From an uncultured Planctomycetaceae bacterium (GTDB lineage: Bacteria > Planctomycetota > Planctomycetia > Planctomycetales > Planctomycetaceae), in contig CAIXQV010000749.1 of assembly GCA_903921605.1 (NCBI GenBank), positions 1 through 13,166 of the forward strand: a stretch of 13,166 nt of DNA. The letters run 5' to 3'. The stretch's first letter is position 1. Every line of letters starts with the position of its first letter. This document shows, piece after piece, positions 6,877 through 12,939 of the stretch. Below the pieces are notes generated by a model. That model was given only the letters and a program-made list of their open reading frames with translations, had not been told where the DNA came from and made no database searches. Position numbers and translations under genes: made by a program.

Positions 6877-6949
6877 AAAACGAAGCGGAAAACAGGTTCA
6901 AAACACAAACGGAGTTCTGCAGTGTTCAAAAAGGGACAGCAAGTTGAGA

Positions 6950-7249
6950 TTACAACCGATGGACTGGTTGCGCCACCGGTTTTTCCAGTGCCTGAATGCG
7001 GCGCTCAAGGGTTTCAATCTTGCTCACGATCTTGACTTGATTGTCAGACAGATCCTCAACCACTTCCGTCAACCGGTCCGGGTTCTCGCCGTCCGTGTCT
7101 TCTACGAACTCAGTCAACTCCGCTTCAGAAACTGACTCTGGCGACGTCACCGCTGGCTCTGGAACGTCAGGATCAGGTTCGGAAGACTCTTTTCCGCTTT
7201 CCGGAAGAACTGTTTCCGCCGTCTCGCTGGATGCCTTTGCGGGAGTCAC
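6950..7249 (-). pseudogene. C-terminal fragment of an acidic coiled-coil protein
   Basis: The minus-strand frame encodes up to 99 aa: a Pro/Ser/Glu-rich acidic stretch (about residues 1-60), then a coiled coil with good heptad spacing (VEDLSDNQVKIVSKIETLER and onward to LEKPV), and a TAA stop. This composition is unlikely by chance. The frame closes upstream at 7265. The only starts are non-ATG (GTG at 7249), without a good ribosome-binding site. Its first few codons lie inside the region shared with gene A, so the N-terminus was probably lost at a rearrangement junction near 7238. No function is assigned. Confidence 0.42.
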
Positions 7250-7633
7250 GCTGGAGAAGGCCGCCTACGATGAAGACAAGTGGATCGCTGCGATCGAAAT
7301 CGACGAAATATTTCGCGACTTCGAAGGGGGGACACATTCCGGATTGATCCGTCGTGCGTGCCGCTAATCATCGCCAGAATCCTGAAACTGGCCAAAGATA
7401 CCGCAGCCATTGGCATCGCACATATCGTCGAGCAGATCCAGACGGGACGCCAGATGATCTACGTCGACGGCGTTCTGATCGGACAAGCCAGCAATCCAAT
7501 TCACGGAAGGCCAGTAATCAGAAAAAACGACGATTTCGAAGAGTGGCCGAAAGCAGACGTGATATGGATCAGCACGGTGCCGGTGGCTTCCTGCTACGTT
7601 CCACAAGTCGGTGAGTTGATTGTGATCGCATAG
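7239..7633 (+). pseudogene. Gene A, copy 1: frameshifted and missing its 5' end
   Basis: Homologous to gene A copy 2 (7780-8040), from GVTLEKAAYDEDKWIAAIEI through FRDFEGGTHSGLIR. At 7351-7360 it carries 2 extra bases relative to copy 2, which throws the frame to an early stop. In the shifted frame the homology resumes (PLIIARILK) and continues 80 residues beyond copy 2, to a globular-looking end (VIWISTVPVASCYVPQVGELI, stop at 7631-7633). The upstream 30 residues of copy 2 are replaced by unrelated sequence. So copy 1 keeps the long C-terminus and copy 2 keeps the N-terminus of what was probably one protein of about 160 aa. The family is not recognised. A programmed frameshift is possible but there is no obvious slippery run. 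Confidence 0.6.
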
Positions 7634-7681
7634 TTCAAGGTGAATTCAAGGCACGTCGAGCGGGGGCGTGCCACCTTGAAT
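7634..7681. repeat. Stem-loop after gene A copy 1
   Basis: GGCACG (7650-7655) pairs with CGTGCC (7667-7672). The flanking TTCAAGGT (7634-7641) pairs with ACCTTGAA (7673-7680), leaving 8 nt bulged; ATTCAA (7644-7649) can pair instead with TTGAAT (7676-7681). No T-run follows on plus. It separates gene A copy 1 from the gene B remnant. Confidence 0.5.
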
Positions 7682-7783
7682 GCGCAAAAGAAAAAAGCAC
7701 AAAGTGGATGGAAGTTTTTCATAGTCAAGCTTGCACATGAAGGCGCTACCGACAAGTTTCAACAGGAAAATGACTCCCCATGA
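7676..7783 (+). CDS. Gene B, copy 1: short ORF similar to the 8037 ORF
   Basis: This frame gives about 35 aa from a TTG, containing GWKFFIVKLAHEGATDKFQQ and ending ENDSP. It aligns with the start of the 8037 ORF (KFQIVKL, and a later EN), and the shared DNA ATAGTCAAGCTT is identical over 12 bases. Its TGA overlaps the ATG of gene A copy 2 (ATGA at 7780-7783), the same coupling seen between gene A copy 2 and gene B copy 2. The start codon is uncertain because the TTG is buried in the preceding stem-loop. It is probably a truncated or diverged copy. Confidence 0.35.
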   Translation: MNAQKKKAQSGWKFFIVKLAHEGATDKFQQENDSP

Positions 7784-8040
7784 CACATGAAGAAATTCAA
7801 AAAACACTGGCTGGACTGATGCGTGGCGTTTATGAAAGCAGACTGAAACAACTGCAGGAACTCAAGGCGCCACTGGCGGGAGTCACGCTGGAAAAGGACG
7901 CCTACTATGAAGACGAGTGGATCGCCGCGATCGAAATCGGCGAAATGTTTCGCGACTTCGAAGGGGGGACACATTCCGACTTAATCCGAAGTGTGCCACT
8001 GATCATCGTCAGCATTCTCAAACCGACAAAAGTCGAATGA
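7780..8040 (+). CDS. Gene A, copy 2: 86-aa hypothetical protein
   Basis: Predicted soluble 86-aa protein. The N-terminal 30 residues (THEEIQKTLAGLMRGVYESR and on to LKQLQELK) form an amphipathic, possibly coiled-coil helix. They are followed by GVTLEKDAYYEDEWIAAIEI, FRDFEGGTHSDLIRSVPLII and a short end, KPTKVE. AGGA at 7764-7767 lies 12 nt upstream of the ATG. Copy 1 (7239-7633) matches it closely over the middle 45 residues and then runs 80 residues longer, so this copy looks C-terminally truncated. It is coupled to both neighbours by ATGA overlaps. I do not recognise the family. Confidence 0.55.
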   Translation: MTHEEIQKTLAGLMRGVYESRLKQLQELKAPLAGVTLEKDAYYEDEWIAAIEIGEMFRDFEGGTHSDLIRSVPLIIVSILKPTKVE

Positions 8041-8234
8041 AATTCCAGATAGTCAAGCTTTACTATGATGATTTGAACGCAGGAAACACAGGGAAAGAGA
8101 ATCGGCAGCGTCCAAGACGCCAAACATCCGAGACGAATTCCCGCCAGAAAATGCCATCGTCACCTGAGCGCGACGCTGTAAAGAGAGAGTCACGCACTCG
8201 CAGAAATTGCCTGCAGCTTGGACCACAGCGGTGA
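8037..8234 (+). CDS. Gene B, copy 2: 65-aa hypothetical protein
   Basis: The ATG at 8037 overlaps the gene A copy 2 stop (ATGA). The 65-aa product starts MKFQIVKLYYDDLNAG and then becomes very basic and polar (Arg/Ser/Glu-rich, ending CLQLGPQR), which could be nucleic-acid binding or simply out-of-frame sequence after an unseen frameshift. The first 8 residues recur in the gene B copy 1 remnant. No ribosome-binding site is seen, so translation would rely on coupling. Confidence 0.38.
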   Translation: MKFQIVKLYYDDLNAGNTGKENRQRPRRQTSETNSRQKMPSSPERDAVKRESRTRRNCLQLGPQR

Positions 8235-8244
8235 TGCTACTCGA

Positions 8245-8346
8245 ATGCTCGGTGTCGGGGTGAGATACAGAGTGCTGATGCTTCATTCTGAAGTTAGCAA
8301 CGCAGATCTGCGACTGCTGTACGTCGCTGCGAATGAAGCCGATTGA
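8245..8346 (+). CDS. Possible 33-aa ORF
   Basis: MLGVGVRYRVLMLHSEVSNA then DLRLLYVAANEAD is a protein-like short peptide between gene B copy 2 and the recombinase. No ribosome-binding site or homologue was recognised. It could be the tail of a decayed gene. Confidence 0.2.
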   Translation: MLGVGVRYRVLMLHSEVSNADLRLLYVAANEAD

Positions 8347-8468
8347 CAATCTCGCGAAATAGCAAACGTGGCCGAGAGAATAAGTGATCCGTACACCGCC
8401 GGTCCCCGTTGTACAGAATCTGGATGAATGATGATGGAGTTCACAGATTCAAAGTGGGGGGGCGGATT

Positions 8469-9155
8469 ATGCAGCGGGCAATCGGATACATCCGAGTCTC
8501 AACGGACGGTCAGGCGGTCGATGGTGTCTCTTTGGATGCTCAGCGATCACGCATCCAAGCGTGGTGCGTGGCAAACGAGTTTTTGCTGGCTGGGGTTTTT
8601 GTTGATGCTGGCCTGAGTGGCAAGCGGGCGGACAATCGACCAGAACTGCAAGCTGCGTTGAATGCGGTCACTGAATGTCGTGGGGTGTTGATCGTCTATT
8701 CTCTCAGTCGATTGGCACGATCCACAAAGGACACGATTTCCATCAGTGAGCGTCTGAGCAAAGCCGGAGCGGACCTGGTGAGTCTCTCAGAGAAGATCGA
8801 CACCACAACGGCCGCGGGCAAAATGGTTTTCCAGATGCTGGCCGTTCTCGCGGAATTTGAACGAAACCAGATCAGCGAACGCACCAAAGCTGCAATGTCA
8901 CATATGCGTGAACAAGGAAAGTTCCTGGGGCAACTGCCATATGGTTTCAATTTGGCAATTGATGGCCAATCACTGGTTGAGAATGTTGAGGAGTTGGAAA
9001 CCGTTCGTACGATCCAGGCACTGCGAACTGAGGGTAAGAGTCTTCGGGCGATTGCGGAAAAACTCGACTGCTCGAACATTCGAACGAAGTCCGGAAAGCT
9101 TCAGTGGACACACACGGCAGTGCGGAGCATCTTGAGCCGAGTCAATTCAGGCTAA
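8469..9155 (+). CDS. Compact serine recombinase (resolvase/recombinase-domain family)
   Basis: Predicted 228-aa site-specific recombinase. The ATG at 8469 follows a G-rich stretch (8455-8465) and begins the resolvase fold directly; the upstream ATG at 8433 adds unrelated residues. The catalytic domain (residues 1-145) has GYIRVSTDGQ with nucleophile Ser11 and Arg9, DAGLSGKRADNRPEL, the LSRLARS arginines (Arg81, Arg84), and the E-helix AVLAEFERNQISERTKAAM. Residues 155-224 form a short recombinase domain (PYGFNL, then SLRAIAEKL, then WTHTAVRSILSR). The zinc-ribbon and coiled-coil parts of large serine integrases are absent. The size suits inversion, resolution or a minimal integrase. All active-site residues are visible, so it is probably functional. 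Candidate target palindromes lie 1.6 kb upstream (6761-6786, 6851-6876). Confidence 0.93.
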   Translation: MQRAIGYIRVSTDGQAVDGVSLDAQRSRIQAWCVANEFLLAGVFVDAGLSGKRADNRPELQAALNAVTECRGVLIVYSLSRLARSTKDTISISERLSKAGADLVSLSEKIDTTTAAGKMVFQMLAVLAEFERNQISERTKAAMSHMREQGKFLGQLPYGFNLAIDGQSLVENVEELETVRTIQALRTEGKSLRAIAEKLDCSNIRTKSGKLQWTHTAVRSILSRVNSG

Positions 9156-9186
9156 TCCACAGCGATCAAACTATGGGTCTTTCGGG

Positions 9187-9281
9187 ACCGCGCAACGCTG
9201 CCGATTGCATGTTTCAAATCGGGGTCGGCCACAAACCCCTGCATTTTCAACGTTCGGGGGCCACCGCGCAACGCTGCCGAT
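9187..9281. repeat. Two copies of a 19-bp repeat, 76 bp apart
   Basis: ACCGCGCAACGCTGCCGAT is found at 9187-9205 and again at 9263-9281, in direct orientation, downstream of the recombinase. The core CAACGCTGCCGAT recurs in the hairpin at 10831-10850, suggesting one REP-like family in this region. The stretch 9156-9393 holds no gene. Confidence 0.65.
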
Positions 9282-9393
9282 CATGAAAACCCTGGCAGAC
9301 CCTACGAAATGTGGGTGTCTCATGAAAGTGTTATGTGCCCCAAAGCCTCGGCAACATGTCATTTCCGATGGTGCAAGGTCAGCAGGCTGAATG

Positions 9394-9618
9394 TCAGGTT
9401 TCACCGGAACCTTCCGGAGAATCTTCAGCCGATCCGTCGTCACGCAAAAACTCAGCCGCGCCACGACACATGGCCTGACGTCCGGGCTGCATGGACATAT
9501 CCAGGGTGATCAGTTGTTGCAGTAACTCATCAAATTCAGTTCGAGCTTCGGAAGACGGATCAGCTGCAAGTTGTTTGAGCCGGGTAGTCAGTTCTGCGTA
9601 GTGCATGGGTTCTGTCAT
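9394..9618 (-). CDS. 74-aa hypothetical protein
   Basis: Minus-strand ORF starting at the ATG at 9618 (a second ATG, 12 nt in, is also possible). The product MTEPMHYAELTTRLKQLAAD and onward has a helical N-terminal half (RLKQLAADPSSEARTEFDEL, then LQQLITLDM), a Gln/Met/Gly-rich middle, and an acidic tail (DDGSAEDSPEGSGET). Composition and length are protein-like, but the family is not recognised. The ribosome-binding signal is weak (GGA about 7 nt upstream). It is divergent from the HDAC-like gene at 9793, with 174 bp between that probably hold both promoters. Confidence 0.5.
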   Translation of the reverse strand: MTEPMHYAELTTRLKQLAADPSSEARTEFDELLQQLITLDMSMQPGRQAMCRGAAEFLRDDGSAEDSPEGSGET

Positions 9619-9792
9619 TTCGGTCCATTCTGGAAGGATTCTTCGTTCTTCAGTGTGTCATGAAGACTGCGTGGGTTTGCGATTGCAATCTTTGAACGGC
9701 AAAGATGGCCATCCAGATCACAGATCTTGCAAGCGTAGACACATGCCGCTTGTTAGTAGGAACGAATTCAACTTCACAAAGGGAGCGATGGA

Positions 9793-10785
9793 ATGAAAGT
9801 CTTCTACAATCCAAAAATGAGTACACCATCACACGGGTACAGTCCGTCCGGTTCAAAGCCAGCTGCTGCAGTTGCCGATTGGCAGAGCCGCGGGCTTGAT
9901 ATTCAGCTCATCGACTTCGAGCCTATCACAGAGAAAGATCTGTGTTTGGCACACGATCCAAAGTTCGTGAAGCGTGTTCTCACCCGCAAGGAATCAAACG
10001 GGCACGGCAACACGATCAAAGCAGTCACTGACTCCTGTCTGTGGACCTGTGGTTCCATGGTCGCAGCCAGTCGTCAGGCTCTGATCGATGGGATCACCTG
10101 TTCGCCGTCTAGTGGCTTCCACCATTCCAACTTTGCCCAGGCTTCTGGCTTCTGCACGTTCAACGGACTGATCGTCGCAGCACGCAAGTTGATTGAGGAA
10201 GGCCGTGTTGCCAAGGTGGGGATCATCGACTGCGATGCTCACTGGTTTGATGGGGTAGTGGATATTCTTGACACGCTGGAACTCAATGATGTCATTAAGG
10301 CGTGGTCATTTGGCGGTGAGTTCACGCCACGAACATTCAGTCAGAAGCGACTGATCACACAGTTGCGTATGGCCATCAGGAAAATGAAAGAACAGGGTGT
10401 CGAACTGATTCTGTATCAGGCCGGCGCAGATCCGCACAAGAATGATCCACTTGGTGGTTTCATGACCACGGAAGAGATGCGAAAACGAGACCAGTTTGTT
10501 TTTGAAACGTGCCGTGATCTTGGAATGGCAGTTTGCTGGCTATTTGCTGGGGGCTACCAAAAAGAGGCAGATGGTAGCATCCCGAAGGTCCTGGAGATTC
10601 ACAGGAACACGGCGTTGGAAGCCATTCGAGCCATGAAGAGTCAGGTAAACTCAACACCATCCCCAAAAAAATGGATCCGCCTGCACGACACGACGGTGGA
10701 AAACCTTGGGGAAAGTATCTCCATCGTCGGGGGTGTGAGGGCACCAAAGAGGACAAAGCCATTCGGCGGTTCAACACCCAAATGA
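9793..10785 (+). CDS. Histone-deacetylase-fold zinc amidohydrolase (acetylpolyamine amidohydrolase / AcuC-like)
   Basis: Predicted 330-aa cytoplasmic deacetylase. The ATG at 9793 has GGGAG at 9781-9785, 7 nt upstream. Family landmarks appear in order. SGFHHSNFAQASGFCTFNG carries the active-site histidine pair (His110, His111). IIDCDAHWFDG supplies zinc ligands Asp148 and His150. YQAGADPHKNDPLGG supplies the third ligand, Asp213. FAGGYQ supplies the transition-state Tyr255. The catalytic set is therefore complete. The usual N-terminal HPE motif is replaced by GYSPSGSKPAAAVADW. Substrates in bacteria include acetyl-lysine, acetylated polyamines and acetoin-linked proteins, and sequence alone does not choose between them. 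It is an isolated gene in a repeat-rich, decaying segment, with no partner acetyltransferase nearby. Confidence 0.88.
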   Translation: MKVFYNPKMSTPSHGYSPSGSKPAAAVADWQSRGLDIQLIDFEPITEKDLCLAHDPKFVKRVLTRKESNGHGNTIKAVTDSCLWTCGSMVAASRQALIDGITCSPSSGFHHSNFAQASGFCTFNGLIVAARKLIEEGRVAKVGIIDCDAHWFDGVVDILDTLELNDVIKAWSFGGEFTPRTFSQKRLITQLRMAIRKMKEQGVELILYQAGADPHKNDPLGGFMTTEEMRKRDQFVFETCRDLGMAVCWLFAGGYQKEADGSIPKVLEIHRNTALEAIRAMKSQVNSTPSPKKWIRLHDTTVENLGESISIVGGVRAPKRTKPFGGSTPK

Positions 10786-10797
10786 CGTGATCACCGT

Positions 10798-10861
10798 CCG
10801 AAAATCGTTGTTTCGTCAATGATTCTGACCAATCGGCAACGCTGCCGATTCAGATTTTCGG
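10798..10861. repeat. Nested hairpin downstream of the HDAC-like gene
   Basis: The outer arms CCGAAAATC (10798-10806) and GATTTTCGG (10853-10861) enclose a perfect inner hairpin, AATCGGCA-ACGC-TGCCGATT (10831-10850). It lies just after the HDAC-like gene and may serve as its terminator, though no T-run follows. The inner loop and arm share CAACGCTGCCGAT with the 9187 and 9263 repeats. Confidence 0.55.
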
Positions 10862-11177
10862 AGTATTAAAGCAGGAATTGCAGACCGAAAACTTCTTCAT
10901 TCGGTCCGTGTTTGCTCAGCTTTCGTCCGCGCTGTCTGGCAACTGAATGCAATTAAATCGCCGAGGTTCCTGTGATCTCCAAGCATTGGTCCTGACAACT
11001 TGACATTGTTCCTCTGCTGCGAAGTACATCGTCTGCCTTGGCGTCAATTCGTCAACTGCCTCTTTCTTTCGTGGCCGTCAGTTCCTTACTGGGACTTATC
11101 TCCGTAGCCTGCGGCGAATCATCCCCAGTCAGTAACCGTCCCTAATTCATCACGTTGAATTGCCACGCCCCCAAAAC
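10862..11177. other. Gene-free stretch before the hsdM relic
   Basis: 316 bp without a credible gene. GACCGAA and TTCGGTC (about 10883-10907) form a small 7-bp inverted repeat. TTGACA at 11000-11005 could be a -35 box, but the matching -10 (AGTACA at 11023-11028) is poor. Confidence 0.4.
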
Positions 11178-11924
11178 ATGAGCCAACCCAATCTGTCCTC
11201 TTTCATCTGTTCCGTTGCCGATCTTCTACGAGGCGATTTCAAGCAGTCGGAATCCGGAAAGGTCATTTTGCCGTTCACGGTGTTGAGGCGTCTGGATTGC
11301 GTCCCGGAGGGAACGAAGGACGCGGTTCTAAAGGAACTGGTGAAGCGAGAAGCGGCCGAGCTAAATCCTGAGCCATTCCTGCTCAAGAAATCCGGGCAGT
11401 TGTTCTACAACACGTCGCCGTTAGACATGAAAAAGCTGATGGGCGACGAGGACAACATCACCGAAAACCTGTTCTCCTACGTCCAGGCGTTTTCTCCGGC
11501 TGGCGACAGGTGGGTGATCGGGAACCCAACGAATCCCGGAGAGAACTTTGGCGATCGCTGGAATGACGAGGGCAGTAAGAAAAGTGAAGCCTTTTTTAAG
11601 TGGATTGACTGGGTGAGAGAAGACATCGACGAGCTTCTCAATGTGGCAACACCAACCACCTTGCAAGCAACGCTCGTCAGAGCATTTGGCGAGACCCCGG
11701 GTAAGCGAGTCGCAACCAACTTCAAGGGCACCCTGTCTGGGAACTTTGGTGTTCCAAAGAAATCTATTTTTGGTCGAGTGCTTGATGGCTCGTTTTTGAA
11801 CGCTTCCCACAGACACCCACCGAAGTGGCAGATCAAACCCGGGCGAGAAAAAATATCAATAATTGCACAAGCTCCACGAGTCTGCCGGCGGACCTGTTCG
11901 CTCAATCTCGATGTCGCGTCTTGA
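11178..11924 (+). pseudogene. Chimeric relic: type I R-M HsdM N-terminus joined to CBASS CD-NTase C-terminus
   Basis: The frame gives 248 aa in two unrelated halves. Residues 1-108 are the N-terminal helical domain of a type I restriction-modification methyltransferase subunit, starting at the usual MSQPNLSSF: SVADLLRGDFKQSESGKVIL, PFTVLRRLDC, NPEPFLLKKSG, FYNTSPLDMKKLMGD, ENLFSYVQAFSPA. All the SAM-binding and NPPY methyltransferase part is missing. At residue 108 (base about 11500) the sequence switches to RWVIGNPTNPGENFGDRWND and EAFFKWIDWVREDIDELL, then VRAFGETPGKRVA. These are typical of the C-terminal part of SMODS/CD-NTase nucleotidyltransferases of CBASS anti-phage systems. HRHPPKWQIKPGREKISIIA then matches the opening of an AGS-C sensor domain, which breaks off near residue 232. 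The GS..DxD catalytic core is absent. A deletion probably fused two neighbouring defence genes in frame, so neither activity is expected. Confidence 0.75.
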
Positions 11925-11985
11925 GTTTTGAAAACGCCGGCTCGATTGAGACCATCGATCATCAGCGATGTCATCCAACCGGTCA

Positions 11986-12321
11986 CACACAGTGCGCCTC
12001 TATAACAGAGATTGTTTGCCAACGACCGAAAGGGGCCGTTTTAGCACGCTGCCTTCAACACAGCCGCTCATCCGGCCTATCGGCCACCTTCTCCCCCAGA
12101 GGGTGAGAAGGGACTGCGTTCACGCGACAAAAAATTGATCAAAATGCAACTTCGGTGAATCTGATTCTCCAGACATGGCGCTGTCCAGTTAGGCCAGGAA
12201 AAGCCCTCGCATCGCACTCCGCAGACGGCGTTATGGCCGGTGACTGGCACGTCATGTGTTCTCCCTGTGGCACACAGTGCGTCGCTATACCAGAGATTGT
12301 TTACCGACGACCGAAAGGAGC
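11986..12321. repeat. 51-bp diverged direct repeat, 285 bp apart
   Basis: 11986-12036 and 12271-12321 share CACACAGTGCG, CAGAGATTGTTT and CGACCGAAAGG at identical spacing. About 40 of 51 bases match. A looser third relative of the flanking sequence (TGATGGCC..GGCTGGC..GTCAC) lies near 12432-12460. The differences show no third-codon-position bias, so a repeat element is more likely than a duplicated gene. Confidence 0.6.
12087..12111. repeat. REP-like hairpin (CCTTCTC..GAGAAGG)
   Basis: CCTTCTC (12087-12093) pairs with GAGAAGG (12105-12111), with an inner CCC/GGG extension and the loop CAGA. The preceding CCGGCCTATCGGCCA adds a second small palindrome. This wording is a common intergenic repeat in many bacterial genomes. 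Confidence 0.6.
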
Positions 12322-12939
12322 ACTTTGCAGCCTCCGCCGGAATCCACGTAGAAGTCCTGAGAATTACAGGGGACGTTTAATAAGAGGCTTAGGTCTTCGC
12401 AGTCAAGTCCCATGGAAATGCGCAGGATGTGTGATGGCCGTCGGCTGGCGAGTCACACCGTTTCCTGCAATACCATAATGAAACCAACAGAAAGTGCGTA
12501 GGGGGGGGATTAAATTCAGCCCACCATAGCAGTAAATACTACTGGCAGTACAGTACCTAAATACTTTTAACACTTCGGATTAATTGGATTAAATCGATCA
12601 TTACTTCCTGTTTAAGCATTCCCAACTTCCTAAGGTGCGCCTGCCAATGTTGCGCGGTCCCGTGAGTCATTGCAACTCCTGGAGTGCTGTGTGGTTGCTG
12701 CAGCATGAACTGCGGAAGTCGATTCAAACTGTGGAAGCCAATTGAAGCGTGACTACAGCGTTGTTGCGAGACACGCCCGGTACGGTGGCTTGGCGTTGCT
12801 GCTGATGCAGGGAACAACGCTGTTTATTGGCGTTTCACTCTTCGCAGGGGTGCAGTCGGCAGGCCATTCACTTCACGCAGCAACTCACAACGTCGCTCAC
12901 AAAAAAACAAGACCCTGCTTAAACGAGCAAAGAATCTCT
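12322..12939. other. Gene-free stretch, AT-rich in its middle
   Basis: 618 bp with no gene I can support. It contains a run of 8 G (12501-12508) followed by an AT-rich block (12509-12600) with two AAATACT copies. The plus frame that becomes the TIGR03032 gene is open back to about 12709, and it would encode a hydrophobic segment from the ATG at 12805, but no ribosome-binding site supports that start. Confidence 0.4.

Larger units (their letters stand above)
6750..6929 (+). repeat. 90-bp tandem duplication
   Basis: Unit 1 (6750-6839) and unit 2 (6840-6929) differ at four internal positions plus the last few bases. A short partial copy of the unit's end (TCTGCG..TTCATGGGGAACG) precedes unit 1. 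The period is 30 codons and the plus frame from 6750 is open to 6947. However, all the differences that change a codon also change the amino acid, so I see no sign of coding selection. Each unit carries the palindrome listed separately. Confidence 0.85.

Noticed and set aside
6750..6947. 65-aa peptide encoded by the 90-bp repeats
   Set aside because: The codon differences between units are all non-synonymous and no ribosome-binding site is seen; DNA-level function fits better, though a peptide is not excluded.
7041..7367. 108-aa plus-strand frame covering the start of gene A copy 1
   Set aside because: Its first half is the antisense of the coiled-coil fragment (Ser/Thr-rich shadow); only the part after 7238 is gene A.
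12155..12478. 107-aa frame sharing a TQC..IPEIVYRRPKGAL-like stretch with a frame at 11825-12106
   Set aside because: The similarity comes from the 51-bp DNA repeat; substitutions show no codon-position bias and there is no conserved start.
12501..12508. Run of eight G as a phase-variable tract
   Set aside because: It lies in a gene-free stretch with no start codon or promoter that it could switch.
12557..12817. 86-aa minus-strand open frame
   Set aside because: His/Gln/Ser-rich composition without domain, ribosome-binding site or neighbours; probably chance.
12805..12939. Hydrophobic His-rich N-terminal extension of the TIGR03032 gene (resembling a CbtB-like membrane segment)
   Set aside because: The frame is open but the family normally lacks such a segment and no ribosome-binding site precedes 12805; kept only as an alternative start.
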